DNA of 51,627 nt from IMG/VR virus record IMGVR_UViG_3300017917_003407, positions 1-51,627 of that record, one strand, 5' to 3'. The notes beneath the pieces were generated by a model, which searched no databases, was not told the DNA's origin, and was given only the letters and a program-made list of their open reading frames with translations. Source of the stretch: a virus. Shown in pieces: positions 17,826-24,914 of the stretch. Positions within the stretch are counted from its first letter, which is position 1. The number at the start of each line of letters is the position of its first letter. The position numbers were made by a program, and so were the translations under genes.

Positions 17826-18160
17826 ATGCAGTATTAGCGGAGAAAGAGATGGCTGATTGCTGGAGTACACAAGAAAAACAAGAATTGCCATCTCGTTACG
17901 GGTGTGAATTAATCTATGAACGGGCAACTTTAGAGCAGGCAAAAGATTCTTCTTTACCAAGTGATGCATATTTGGTTTTCTATGAAATAGATGGAAATAT
18001 GAGAATGGATGTTTGTAGGGGTTCGAGAAGAGTAGATATTTTTGATTTGTATTATGATAAATTTGGTTCAGGAGTTGTTAAAAAAATAGACTGGGGTTAT
18101 GGAAGAAAAAATCCAAAACTCTGGGGATATAAAGCACCAGAATCCAAAAAAAGGAAGTAA
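17822..18160 (+). CDS. Conserved small protein, unknown
   Basis: A 112-residue protein starting at ATG 17822, overlapping the previous stop (ATGA). It has an N-terminal helix (LAEKEMADCW), a beta-rich middle (YLVFYEIDGNMRMDVCRGSRRVDIFDLYYDKFG) seen across residues 49-82, and a basic tail ending in KKRK. I do not recognise a domain. The tight overlaps with the genes on both sides place it in the glutaredoxin-to-18330 operon. Confidence 0.55.
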   Translation: MNAVLAEKEMADCWSTQEKQELPSRYGCELIYERATLEQAKDSSLPSDAYLVFYEIDGNMRMDVCRGSRRVDIFDLYYDKFGSGVVKKIDWGYGRKNPKLWGYKAPESKKRK

Positions 18161-18330
18161 TGGACGTATTTTTAGTTACTCTTATTACTTGCAAGCAAGC
18201 AATAGGGTTGCTAAACAGACTTCATAATAATTTAAATGTTGAAGAAAAGATTAAAAAAGAAATAATTTATGAAATATTGGGGGAGATAAAGTCTTGCCCC
18301 ATTATTATTAAGGACGATAAAAAACAGTAA
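18160..18330 (+). CDS. Small helical protein, unknown
   Basis: A 56-residue ORF (start MDVFLVTLITCKQAIGLLNR) whose ATG overlaps the stop of the preceding gene (TAATG). It is mostly amphipathic helix (NVEEKIKKEIIYEILGEIK) with a short basic end. Overlap and in-frame length support translation. No function is assigned. Confidence 0.5.
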   Translation: MDVFLVTLITCKQAIGLLNRLHNNLNVEEKIKKEIIYEILGEIKSCPIIIKDDKKQ

Positions 18331-18348
18331 CATATGTTACAAAACTAC

Positions 18349-18377
18349 TTGACTATATAATGACAATGGGGTATAAT
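18349..18377 (+). promoter_or_regulatory. Sigma70-type promoter of the riboswitch transcript
   Basis: TTGACT (18349-18354), 17 bp, TATAAT (18372-18377). The -10 is bracketed by GGGG and CCCC in inverted orientation. Predicted start is near 18384, just before the riboswitch. Confidence 0.8.
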
Positions 18378-18385
18378 ACTCCCCT

Positions 18386-18490
18386 ATCGTTCATCCTATG
18401 ATCATAGGACGGAAGTAAGCTAACGCGGAACGGATCGTTCATTCGCTATTTTCAAATAGCGAACGCAAACGTTGAGCCGAAGGAACGCGC
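18386..18490 (+). promoter_or_regulatory. Glutamine-II riboswitch (downstream-peptide RNA)
   Basis: P1 pairs CGTTC (18388-18392) with GAACG (18483-18487). P2 is the palindrome TCCTATGATCATAGGA (18394-18409). The core ACGGAAGTAAGC and the 3' strand CCGAAGGAACGCGCC match what I recall of the glutamine riboswitch/downstream-peptide motif of marine cyanobacteria. P3 pairs GCTAACG (18419-18425) with CGTTGAGC (18470-18477). Inside P3 are two further hairpins: GAACG-GAT-CGTTC (18428-18440) and TTCGCTATTT/AAATAGCGAA (18442-18463). Known members bind L-glutamine and precede short peptide genes, as here. Confidence 0.82.
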
Positions 18491-18519
18491 CAATACCCAC
18501 AAAGTAAAGGAGCAAACCA

Positions 18520-18603
18520 ATGGCACTTATTCTTATTAAACAAAAAATGCTGAAAGAACAGCGTCTACGCGAAGCACAGTTGTTTATGGCAACCAAATAC
18601 TAA
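18520..18603 (+). CDS. 27-residue basic downstream peptide
   Basis: The ORF begins MALILIKQKMLKEQR and ends FMATKY. It is preceded by an AAGGAG Shine-Dalgarno eight bases before the ATG. It is basic (six Lys/Arg against two Glu) and predicted helical. Its position directly below the glutamine riboswitch matches the defining context of that RNA class. By analogy with glutamine-controlled small basic inhibitors of cyanobacterial glutamine synthetase, it may act on host nitrogen metabolism; this is inference with no sequence similarity shown. Expression is likely glutamine-dependent. Confidence 0.75.
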   Translation: MALILIKQKMLKEQRLREAQLFMATKY

Positions 18604-18613
18604 ATTAAAAATC

Positions 18614-18651
18614 AAGAGAGGATTGACATCCTCTCTTTTTTTATGTAAAAT
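18614..18651 (+). promoter_or_regulatory. Composite terminator-promoter
   Basis: Terminator: AAGAGAGGAT (18614-18623), loop TGAC, ATCCTCTCTT (18628-18637), T-run to 18642. The sequence across the loop is TTGACA (18623-18628), and exactly 17 bp later is TAAAAT (18646-18651). The same DNA can therefore end the riboswitch transcript and start that of the next genes. Confidence 0.75.
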
Positions 18652-18663
18652 GATGATGGACAA

Positions 18664-18840
18664 ATGAATATCATGGACAAAGAAAAACTTAAAATCATAA
18701 TTAGAAATTTGGAACTATGGGTGAATGAATTGAAGTCTGAAATTTATTCGGAAACAGATGCATACACTCGTAAAGATTCTGAAAGAACATACTTAGATTA
18801 TGATGAAATTTTTGAAGATGATGATGGTTATGCCGATTAG
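18664..18840 (+). CDS. Small acidic protein, unknown
   Basis: A 58-residue ORF (start MNIMDKEKLKIIIRNLELWV) with an N-terminal helix and an acidic tail (FEDDDGYAD). It follows the composite terminator-promoter, and the next gene's Shine-Dalgarno overlaps its stop codon. An alternative start is ATG 18673. No family is recognised. Confidence 0.5.
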   Translation: MNIMDKEKLKIIIRNLELWVNELKSEIYSETDAYTRKDSERTYLDYDEIFEDDDGYAD

Positions 18841-18848
18841 GAGGATTT

Positions 18849-19043
18849 ATGTACGAAACACTGACTGAATTTGAAAGAGCACTTGCACGTTTTGGTGATA
18901 AAGTTGCTCTAATTGCTGGACTTGAAATTAGTGATAAGATGAGTCCAGAAGAAGCTTATCAACAAATTAAAACTCTTTACAAGGAACTTAAAGAACTTCG
19001 TAAGACTGAAAAGCAAAGTTGGGTGAAAGATTTACTAGAATGA
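18849..19043 (+). CDS. Small helical protein upstream of thyX, unknown
   Basis: A 64-residue protein preceded by a strong TAGGAGG Shine-Dalgarno. Two amphipathic helices are predicted (TEFERALARFGDKVALIAGL; SPEEAYQQIKTLYKELKEL). The stop overlaps the thyX start (ATGA), so it is translationally coupled to thyX. The pattern suggests a helical hairpin or dimer. The function is unknown. Confidence 0.6.
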   Translation: MYETLTEFERALARFGDKVALIAGLEISDKMSPEEAYQQIKTLYKELKELRKTEKQSWVKDLLE

Positions 19044-19795
19044 AACCTATTAAAGCAAAAGATCTTTTAGAACTAGACAAAGAAATGCAAGTTGTGATGC
19101 TCAGGCAAACACAACTTCCACAAACTCTTGTTTGGCAAGCGGGAAAAAATGATTATTCTGAGGAACCTATTCATACTAAGTTTCCACCAAGTGAAACAGA
19201 ATGTGGTAAATGGGTTATCGAACAGTTACTTGCAAATGAACGTGGTCACTGGGGTCCACTGGAACATCCTGCAATCGCTTTGGATTGTGTTGGATTTGTT
19301 CATAATGTAATGGTACAGGCACGTACTCATCGTGTTGGTGTATCATTTGATGTGCAATCACAACGTTATACTGGTCGTCGTGTTCTTAAAGTTGCTAGTG
19401 GTGATTTGAAACCAGAACAAGTTTTTTATGTTCGTCCTCCAGGATTATATCTTGATCGTAAAGGTCACAAATATGAATGGACTCAAAACGATTATGAACG
19501 TCAACTGAAGTTTTGTTTAGCAGCATCTGAACGTTATGCTGAGGGATACGAAAAAAGAGGTATGGCAGAAGAGCATCTTCGAGATTATCTTCCACAAAAT
19601 ATTAGACAAAATTTTGTAGTGTCTTTCTCACTTCGTGCTGCACTTCACTTTCTTGATCTTCGTGCAAAACTTGATGCTCAAGTTGAAATTCAAGCACTGT
19701 GCGAAGGAATGGTTCCTGTTTTACAAAAATGGGTTCCCGAAATTTTTCATTATTATGAAGAGAAAAGACTTCACAAAGCACGTCTCTCTCCTTGA
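19040..19795 (+). CDS. thyX: Flavin-dependent thymidylate synthase
   Basis: A 251-residue ThyX, which converts dUMP to dTMP using methylene-tetrahydrofolate and FAD/NADPH. The signature region RTHRVGVSFDVQSQRYTG at residues 95-112 is the cyanobacterial/cyanophage variant of the RHR...S motif that binds flavin and dUMP. The C-terminal region (NIRQNFVVSFSLRAALHFLDLR.....DAQVEIQAL) carries the conserved active-site helix. I chose ATG 19040, overlapping the previous stop, over an upstream in-frame TTG. It supplies dTTP for phage DNA synthesis beside the replication genes. Confidence 0.93.
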   Translation: MKPIKAKDLLELDKEMQVVMLRQTQLPQTLVWQAGKNDYSEEPIHTKFPPSETECGKWVIEQLLANERGHWGPLEHPAIALDCVGFVHNVMVQARTHRVGVSFDVQSQRYTGRRVLKVASGDLKPEQVFYVRPPGLYLDRKGHKYEWTQNDYERQLKFCLAASERYAEGYEKRGMAEEHLRDYLPQNIRQNFVVSFSLRAALHFLDLRAKLDAQVEIQALCEGMVPVLQKWVPEIFHYYEEKRLHKARLSP

Positions 19796-19796
19796 T

Positions 19797-19804
19797 CTAA
19801 ATAA
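19797..19804 (+). promoter_or_regulatory. Possible late-type promoter
   Basis: CTAAATAA is a common cyanophage variant of the late box. It sits directly after the thyX stop, about 30 bases before the next ATG. Confidence 0.35.
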
Positions 19805-19825
19805 AATATCTTGATTATCTAACTT

Positions 19826-20074
19826 ATGGCAACATATCCTGTTATTAATAAACAAACGGGTGAACAAAAAGAAGTATCAATGAGTGTTCACGATTGGGAT
19901 CAATGGAAAAAAGATAATCCTGATTGGGATCGAGATTGGTCTGATCCATCAACTTGCCCAGCGGCTGGCGAAGTTGGTGAATGGAAAGACAAACTTATCA
20001 AGACTAAACCTGGATGGAACGATGTTTTACATCGTGCATCGCAAATGCCTGGTTCCACTGTAAAGAAAATCTAA
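19826..20074 (+). CDS. Conserved small cyanophage protein, unknown
   Basis: An 82-residue protein (start MATYPVINKQTGEQKEVSM) with a Trp/Asp-rich middle (WKKDNPDWDRDW) and a C-terminal segment (KPGWNDVLHRASQMPGS). The C-terminal motif resembles the tail of FmdB-like zinc-ribbon proteins, but the zinc-binding cysteine pairs are absent here. The stop overlaps the phoH ATG. The function is unknown; it is probably co-expressed with phoH. Confidence 0.55.
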   Translation: MATYPVINKQTGEQKEVSMSVHDWDQWKKDNPDWDRDWSDPSTCPAAGEVGEWKDKLIKTKPGWNDVLHRASQMPGSTVKKI

Positions 20075-20832
20075 TGGGAAGAAGAAGGTCATCGAATGGT
20101 AACCAACCAATCGGAGTTGGTTTAACTGCGAAGCAAATGAAAAGAAGGAAACCTATAAGTTCCGAGTATTTAACTGATATTGAACCTTTAACTAAAAATC
20201 AAAAGCATTTATTTGATTCATATGAGGCAGGAAAACATCTTGTAGCATATGGTTGTGCAGGAACAGGAAAGACTTTTATCACACTTTATAATGCACTGAT
20301 GGACGTTTTAGATGAAAGAAGTCCATATGAAAAAGTTTATATTGTTCGTTCTTTAGTTGCTACGAGAGAGATTGGTTTTCTTCCTGGATCTCATGATGAT
20401 AAATCTGATATTTACCAAATTCCATATAAGAATATGGTAAAATATATGTTTCAGATGCCTTCAGATGCGGACTTTGAGATGCTTTATGGCAACTTAAAGT
20501 CCCAAGAAACAATTAAGTTTTGGAGTACATCATTTCTTCGTGGTACAACTCTTGATAATTCAATTATTATTGTTGATGAATTTCAAAATTTGACTTTTCA
20601 TGAACTTGACAGTATAATGACACGTGTTGGTGAAAACAGTAAAATTATGTTTTGTGGAGATGCAAGTCAATCTGATCTCCAAAAATCCAATGATCGTAAT
20701 GGAATTATTGATTTCTTAAAAATTCTAAAAACTATGCCTTCTTTTGATATTATTGAATTTGCTGTAGATGATATCGTTCGTTCTGGTATTGTTAAAGAAT
20801 ATATTATTGCAAAACTTGAAGCAGGATTTTGA
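20074..20832 (+). CDS. phoH: PhoH-like P-loop ATPase
   Basis: A 252-residue PhoH-family ATPase. Walker A GCAGTGKT lies at residues 60-67 and Walker B IIIVDEFQN near 164-172; FCGDASQSDL is the sensor-like region. PhoH is common in marine phages. The link to phosphate stress is known for the bacterial gene, whereas the phage role is unproven. ATG 20074 overlaps the preceding stop and its own stop overlaps the next gene. This is preferred to a longer in-frame start at 20014, which would lie inside the neighbouring gene. Confidence 0.9.
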   Translation: MGRRRSSNGNQPIGVGLTAKQMKRRKPISSEYLTDIEPLTKNQKHLFDSYEAGKHLVAYGCAGTGKTFITLYNALMDVLDERSPYEKVYIVRSLVATREIGFLPGSHDDKSDIYQIPYKNMVKYMFQMPSDADFEMLYGNLKSQETIKFWSTSFLRGTTLDNSIIIVDEFQNLTFHELDSIMTRVGENSKIMFCGDASQSDLQKSNDRNGIIDFLKILKTMPSFDIIEFAVDDIVRSGIVKEYIIAKLEAGF

Positions 20833-21518
20833 TGTTTACACATGTTGATATTAGTCTCCCTGATTTAGAAAGGGAGACTATTGATGGTATTAGATATTAT
20901 AAAGTTCCAGATGATAATGAACTTCTGAAATTATTTTCAATTACTTCTGTAACTAGTCATCATAATCGTCAAATCTTTGAAAATTGGAGAAAAAGAGTAG
21001 GCGAAGAAACAGCAAATCGTATCACAAAAGCTTCTACTGAACGTGGTACTGATATGCATACTCTTACTGAGTATCATTTAAAGAATCTTGAAGTTCCTTT
21101 AGATAGTGCTATTCCAATTGCTAAGTTCTTATTTAAGATTGCACTGCCAGAATTAAATAAGATAAATAATATCTATGCCTTGGAAAAATCTTTATACAGC
21201 AAGGTTCTTGGTGTTGCAGGGACAGTTGACTGCATTGCCGAGTATAACGGCGAGTTGGCAATTATAGATTTCAAAACTTCAAAAAAGCCTAAACCTGTAG
21301 ATTGGATTGAACACTACTTCGTGCAAGCAGTTGCATATGCATGTATGCTGTACGAATTGACAGGAATTTCTGTCAAAAAATTAGTCATTATTATGGCTTG
21401 TGAAAATGGAGAATGTAAAGTTTATGAAGAATATGACAAATCAAAGTACATCAAACTCCTCAGTAAATATATTAGAGAGTTTGTTAGAGATAAACTTGAA
21501 TTATATGGAAAAGGATAA
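20832..21518 (+). CDS. RecB/Cas4-like PD-(D/E)XK exonuclease
   Basis: A 228-residue nuclease. The catalytic core reads GVAGTVDCIAEYNGE (motif II Asp) then LAIIDFKTSKKP (D-x-K motif III), followed by the RecB-type helix FVQAVAYACM (Q..xY). An N-terminal helix with ASTERGTDMH may carry the motif I acidic residue (TEYH). Similarity is to the MGME1/RecB exonucleases common in T4-like cyanophages; it probably trims DNA in recombination or repair. ATG 20832 overlaps the phoH stop, and its 3' end overlaps gp33 by 14 bases. Confidence 0.8.
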   Translation: MFTHVDISLPDLERETIDGIRYYKVPDDNELLKLFSITSVTSHHNRQIFENWRKRVGEETANRITKASTERGTDMHTLTEYHLKNLEVPLDSAIPIAKFLFKIALPELNKINNIYALEKSLYSKVLGVAGTVDCIAEYNGELAIIDFKTSKKPKPVDWIEHYFVQAVAYACMLYELTGISVKKLVIIMACENGECKVYEEYDKSKYIKLLSKYIREFVRDKLELYGKG

Positions 21519-21765
21519 AGAACTAGAAAAAGTAATAGAGAGTAAATTTCTAACTCCTTCTAAATTTTCTTTAGAGATAGAGAAAATTGTTGCGGAAGAA
21601 GAAATGAATTATATTGATGCAATTTGTTACTATTGCGAAATTAATAATTTTGAAATAGAATCAGTTACAAAGTTAATTTCTAAACCTCTCAAAGAACGTA
21701 TCAAGTATGATGCAGTTCGTCTCAATTTTATGAAAAAAACTTCTCGTGCAAAACTTCCGCTATGA
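21505..21765 (+). CDS. gp33: Late promoter transcription accessory protein
   Basis: An 86-residue protein matching the gp33 type of T4-like cyanophages: TPSKFSLEIEKIVAEEEM, YIDAICYYCE and KLISKPLKERIKYDA. In T4, gp33 bridges RNA polymerase beta-flap and the gp45 clamp to activate late transcription from TATAAATA promoters with gp55. The presence of such promoters in this window fits. ATG 21505 lies inside the end of the nuclease gene, and the stop overlaps gp59 (ATGA). The order gp33-gp59-gp32 is conserved in T4-like phages. Confidence 0.85.
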   Translation: MEKDKELEKVIESKFLTPSKFSLEIEKIVAEEEMNYIDAICYYCEINNFEIESVTKLISKPLKERIKYDAVRLNFMKKTSRAKLPL

Positions 21766-22352
21766 GTCCCTTTGAGACATATCAAACTTATCTTTCAATG
21801 AAAAGTCATTTTACGAACAGTAAATATGACTTTTTTAAGTATTCGGGCAAATCTAGAGCAACCGTAACTTCTTTTAATAAAAGAAAAGATAAGTATTTCT
21901 TTGAAAAATTATCAAGACAAAAACAAGACAAAGAAATTACTGACTATTTTTTATCTAATTTTGTTGCCACTGATCATCCCTCAAATCTTTGGATTGGTGA
22001 GATCATACAAAGTGGGGAAAATAATTACAAAGAGTGGCAAAAAAGACAACAAAGTTTATCATATTTTATAAAAGAACAATCACAAGAATTGTTTTCTTCA
22101 TACAACTTGAATGAAGTTTTTGATTGTTCAAGACAACATCCACCATTATTAAAAAAATATTTGGGTGGTAACCTCTACTTGGAAACTCTGGTGATCTATG
22201 ATAGAATATTCAGGTACGTGGATGAGTTTGACAAAAAACTCAAAGATCCAGTGTGGGAAACCGTCAGTTTAAAAATTAAAAAATATTCACCATTTCTAAA
22301 TATTGATGTATTTTCCTACAAAAAAATTTTACGGAGCATTTTAAATGAGTGA
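21762..22352 (+). CDS. gp59: DNA helicase loader
   Basis: A 196-residue protein of the gp59 type (MSPFETYQTYLSMKSHF, SGKSRATVTSFNKRKDKYFF, KDPVWETVSLKIKKYSPFL). In T4 it loads the gp41 helicase onto gp32-coated forks and recombination intermediates. The length is close to T4 gp59. It is strongly basic, as expected for a fork-binding protein. It overlaps gp33 at its start and the next ORF by eight bases at its end. Confidence 0.88.
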   Translation: MSPFETYQTYLSMKSHFTNSKYDFFKYSGKSRATVTSFNKRKDKYFFEKLSRQKQDKEITDYFLSNFVATDHPSNLWIGEIIQSGENNYKEWQKRQQSLSYFIKEQSQELFSSYNLNEVFDCSRQHPPLLKKYLGGNLYLETLVIYDRIFRYVDEFDKKLKDPVWETVSLKIKKYSPFLNIDVFSYKKILRSILNE

Positions 22353-22677
22353 TTTTTTTGAGTCCGAATTGGTTCGTGAAGAACTAGAAGAAATTAACAA
22401 TCTCCAAAGAGAAATTTATTCTAGTGTTCTTCAATTTGGTGCCTTTTCGAAAGAAGAAAAAAAAGAACATATTGAAAAATTGCTCCAACTTTTAGAAAAG
22501 CAAAAGATCATGTATACAAGGCTCTGCCTTTCGGATGATCCTAAAGCAAAAGAACTCAAATCAAATATTAAAAAATCAGTAGTTATTATGGGTTTTGCAC
22601 CAGATACTGATATGAGTGTTCTTTTTTCTAATATGGAAAAAACAATCGAATCTCTTAAAAAACACATTGACAACTAA
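22345..22677 (+). CDS. DUF1825-like protein
   Basis: A 110-residue helical protein (MSDFFESELVREELEEIN start, KEEKKEHIEKLLQLLEKQKIMYTRL core) resembling the DUF1825 family of cyanobacteria and their phages. It lies between gp59 and gp32, its usual cyanophage position. The function is unknown; the neighbours suggest a replication accessory role. Its 3' end contains the -35 of the gp32 promoter. Confidence 0.6.
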   Translation: MSDFFESELVREELEEINNLQREIYSSVLQFGAFSKEEKKEHIEKLLQLLEKQKIMYTRLCLSDDPKAKELKSNIKKSVVIMGFAPDTDMSVLFSNMEKTIESLKKHIDN

Positions 22678-22695
22678 GAGTATCTTTGTTATACT
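22667..22695 (+). promoter_or_regulatory. Sigma70-type promoter for gp32
   Basis: TTGACA (22667-22672), 17 bp, TATACT (22690-22695). The -35 lies in the last codons of the upstream gene. Transcription would start about 35 bases before the gp32 ATG. Confidence 0.75.
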
Positions 22696-22737
22696 ATCCA
22701 AGTACATCCAAATTATCCAATTTATCCTCCAAATCTC

Positions 22738-23679
22738 ATGTCTTTCGCAGATCTTAAAAAACAATCAAAACTTGGTTCTCTCACCGCTAAGTTGGTGAAA
22801 GAAGTTGAAAAAATGAATAATTCCTCCTCATCCACCGATGATCGTGTATGGAAACTAGATGTGGACAAGAGCGGCAATGGTTATGCCGTCATCCGTTTCC
22901 TGCCTGCTCCGAACGGTGAAGACCTTCCGTTCGTTAAACTCTACAGTCATGCATTTCAAGGTCCTGGTGGTTGGTATATGGAAAATTCTCTGACTACTAT
23001 TGGTCAGAAAGATCCTGTATCTGAAATGAATTCCGAACTCTGGAATAACGGTACAGATGCTGGTAAAGAACTTGCTCGTAAGCAGAAGCGCAAACTGACT
23101 TATATTTCCAACATTTATGTTGTAAAGGATCCTGCAAATCCTCAAAATGAAGGTAAGGTTTTCCTCTATAAGTTTGGTAAAAAGATCTTTGACAAACTCA
23201 CCGCTGCAATGCAACCCGAGTTTGAAGATGAAGAAGCAATTGATCCGTTTGATTTCTGGAAAGGTGCTAACTTCAAACTGAAGGCAAAGAACGTTGCTGG
23301 TTATCGTAATTATGATTCCAGTGAGTTTGCTGCTCCTGCTCCTCTGTTAGACGATGATGATGCAATGGAAGCAGTTTGGAAGAAGCAGTATTCGCTTGCT
23401 GAACTCGTTGCTGCAGATCAATTCAAGTCCTATGATGAACTGAAGAAGCGCCTTGATTATGTGCTTGGCGTTCGTGGAGTTCCTAAGAGTCAAGATCCAG
23501 AACTTGTTGCTGAGGAAGAAGAATGGGAAGCAGAGCGTACTGGTAAGTTGAGTGCACCTGAACTGACCAGCGATCTTCGTTCCGAACTGAACAGTTTGGG
23601 TTCTACTAAGTCTTCTTCTTATGATGAAGATGAAGATGATGATACTCTGTCTTATTTTGCTCGTCTTGCCGAAGAGTGA
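22738..23679 (+). CDS. gp32: Single-stranded DNA-binding protein
   Basis: A 313-residue gp32. An N-terminal basic segment (KKQSKLGSLTAKLVKE) serves cooperativity. The OB core contains YAVIRFLPAPNGEDLPFVKLY, FQGPGGWYMENSL and KLTYISNIYVVKDPANPQNEGK. A very acidic C-tail (DEDEDDDTLSYFARLAEE) recruits partners. The T4 zinc-ribbon cysteines are missing; I find no cysteine in the protein. Codons are GC-richer than in the flanking small genes, consistent with high expression. It has its own promoter. Confidence 0.93.
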   Translation: MSFADLKKQSKLGSLTAKLVKEVEKMNNSSSSTDDRVWKLDVDKSGNGYAVIRFLPAPNGEDLPFVKLYSHAFQGPGGWYMENSLTTIGQKDPVSEMNSELWNNGTDAGKELARKQKRKLTYISNIYVVKDPANPQNEGKVFLYKFGKKIFDKLTAAMQPEFEDEEAIDPFDFWKGANFKLKAKNVAGYRNYDSSEFAAPAPLLDDDDAMEAVWKKQYSLAELVAADQFKSYDELKKRLDYVLGVRGVPKSQDPELVAEEEEWEAERTGKLSAPELTSDLRSELNSLGSTKSSSYDEDEDDDTLSYFARLAEE

Positions 23680-24293
23680 AATCTAATTACACAATTGACC
23701 GTGTAAGTAAGTCCGAAGCCGCAGAATTACTTCTGCGGTTTCATTATTTAAAAGATATATCAAAGACTTTTAAATCTGGATTTAATTATGGTCTATTTAA
23801 AAAAAATGACTTTTGCCCACTGAATATTGGTGGAATTAAAGGAATTTGTATTTTCACTGGATTACCTGTACCTGAAATTGCCAAAGGTGCTTTTGGATTG
23901 GAACGAAATGAACAACAAGGACTTTTTGAACTTTCAAGACTTTGCATTGAACCTAGTACGCAGTCATGCGAATATAACATCACTTCTTGGTTTGTGTCAC
24001 GAGCGATTAGACAACTTCGGAAAGATACTGAAGTTAAAGCAATCATCTCTTACGCTGATAGCGATTACCATGCTGGTACAATCTATCGCGCTTGTAATTT
24101 TAAATATGCAGGTCTCACAGACCCTAAGAAAGATTTCTACTATTCAGACGGAACTAAACACTCTCGTGGAAAAATAAAAGGTGCTGAAGGAGAATGGAAA
24201 GACCGCTCCCGCAAGCACCGTTATGTGATGATTTTTGATAAGAGTTTAAAACTTTTATGGGAGACTGATTCTTGTATTAGCAGTACGAATTAG
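23676..24293 (+). CDS. Mom-like DNA adenine modification protein (GNAT fold)
   Basis: A 205-residue protein. HYLKDISKTFKSGFNYGLF, FELSRLCIEP, NITSWFVSRAIRQLRKD, ISYADSDYHAGTIYRACNF and KHSRGKIKG match the Mom/adenine methylcarbamoylation protein group as I know it. In phage Mu, Mom converts adenine to methylcarbamoyladenine and blocks restriction enzymes. The start is GTG 23676, overlapping the gp32 stop (GTGA); no ATG is near. Linkage to gp32 suggests modification during replication. The 3' end overlaps the convergent gp53 gene by 39 bases. Confidence 0.75.
   Translation: MKSNYTIDRVSKSEAAELLLRFHYLKDISKTFKSGFNYGLFKKNDFCPLNIGGIKGICIFTGLPVPEIAKGAFGLERNEQQGLFELSRLCIEPSTQSCEYNITSWFVSRAIRQLRKDTEVKAIISYADSDYHAGTIYRACNFKYAGLTDPKKDFYYSDGTKHSRGKIKGAEGEWKDRSRKHRYVMIFDKSLKLLWETDSCISSTN
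23715..23742 (+). terminator. Possible attenuator hairpin in the Mom-like gene
   Basis: GAAGCCGCAGAA (23715-23726) pairs with TTCTGCGGTTTC (23731-23742) around TTAC. This is a 12-bp stem with one G-U pair, inside codons 14-23. The following T-run is weak, so termination may be partial; it could also be simple coding coincidence. Confidence 0.4.
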
Positions 24294-24914
24294 TTTATCA
24301 TCAACATATTGTGAAGACTTATCATATACCATAATATTTCTCATATCGTTTAAGAATTGCTGTAAATATTCTTTTTTTAAGACATATATTGTCCTCTTTT
24401 TGTCATTTACACGAACTTCATATTCATAATTTGAAACACCTGTAACAGGATTTGGATTTAATAACTGATATGGATTTTTTGGATCTGGAATATTAAAGTC
24501 CTTATCGACTACTTTTCCCTCAGGTAAAATAATTCTGTTTTGATTATCAACAACTCTTAGAGTTTCATAAAATTTTGTTTCAAATAGTTCGTCTTCAGAA
24601 CCGTATTTTTCTAAAGAGTATTTGTATAAATCTCTTTCTGATAAAGGCCATTCGTCTCTGATGTGAACAATTCCAGATGTAATAATAACTACCCAATCTA
24701 AATCTATTTTTCCGTATAGATCTTGTGCAACAGTTTCTGGTCGGTATCCATCAGGAATTTGATACTTATTAAAAATAGTAAAAACATTTTGCAAATCATC
24801 ACGTAGTTTTACTCTTCTGAATAAATTTTTTACTCGAACATAATCATTAGAACCTGTCTTATTAGGAAGAAACGATTGGTATTCTAAATCTGGAAGTTCT
24901 CTAAAGTAAGTCAT
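24255..24914 (-). CDS. gp53: Baseplate wedge subunit
   Basis: A 219-residue protein on the minus strand. The pattern TYFRELPDLEYQSFLP at the start, LDWVVIITSGIVHIRDEWPLS and a C-terminal basic region match gp53 of T4-like phages, the wedge subunit that joins wedges round the hub. T4 gp53 is about 196 residues. The stop of gp48 upstream shares a base with its ATG. Its C-terminus overlaps the convergent Mom-like gene. Confidence 0.8.
   Translation of the reverse strand: MTYFRELPDLEYQSFLPNKTGSNDYVRVKNLFRRVKLRDDLQNVFTIFNKYQIPDGYRPETVAQDLYGKIDLDWVVIITSGIVHIRDEWPLSERDLYKYSLEKYGSEDELFETKFYETLRVVDNQNRIILPEGKVVDKDFNIPDPKNPYQLLNPNPVTGVSNYEYEVRVNDKKRTIYVLKKEYLQQFLNDMRNIMVYDKSSQYVDDKLIRTANTRISLP

Noticed and set aside
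21400-21504. Longer gp33 from 21400
   Set aside because: The first 35 codons are a shifted reading of the nuclease gene and unlike gp33; ATG 21505 gives the family length.
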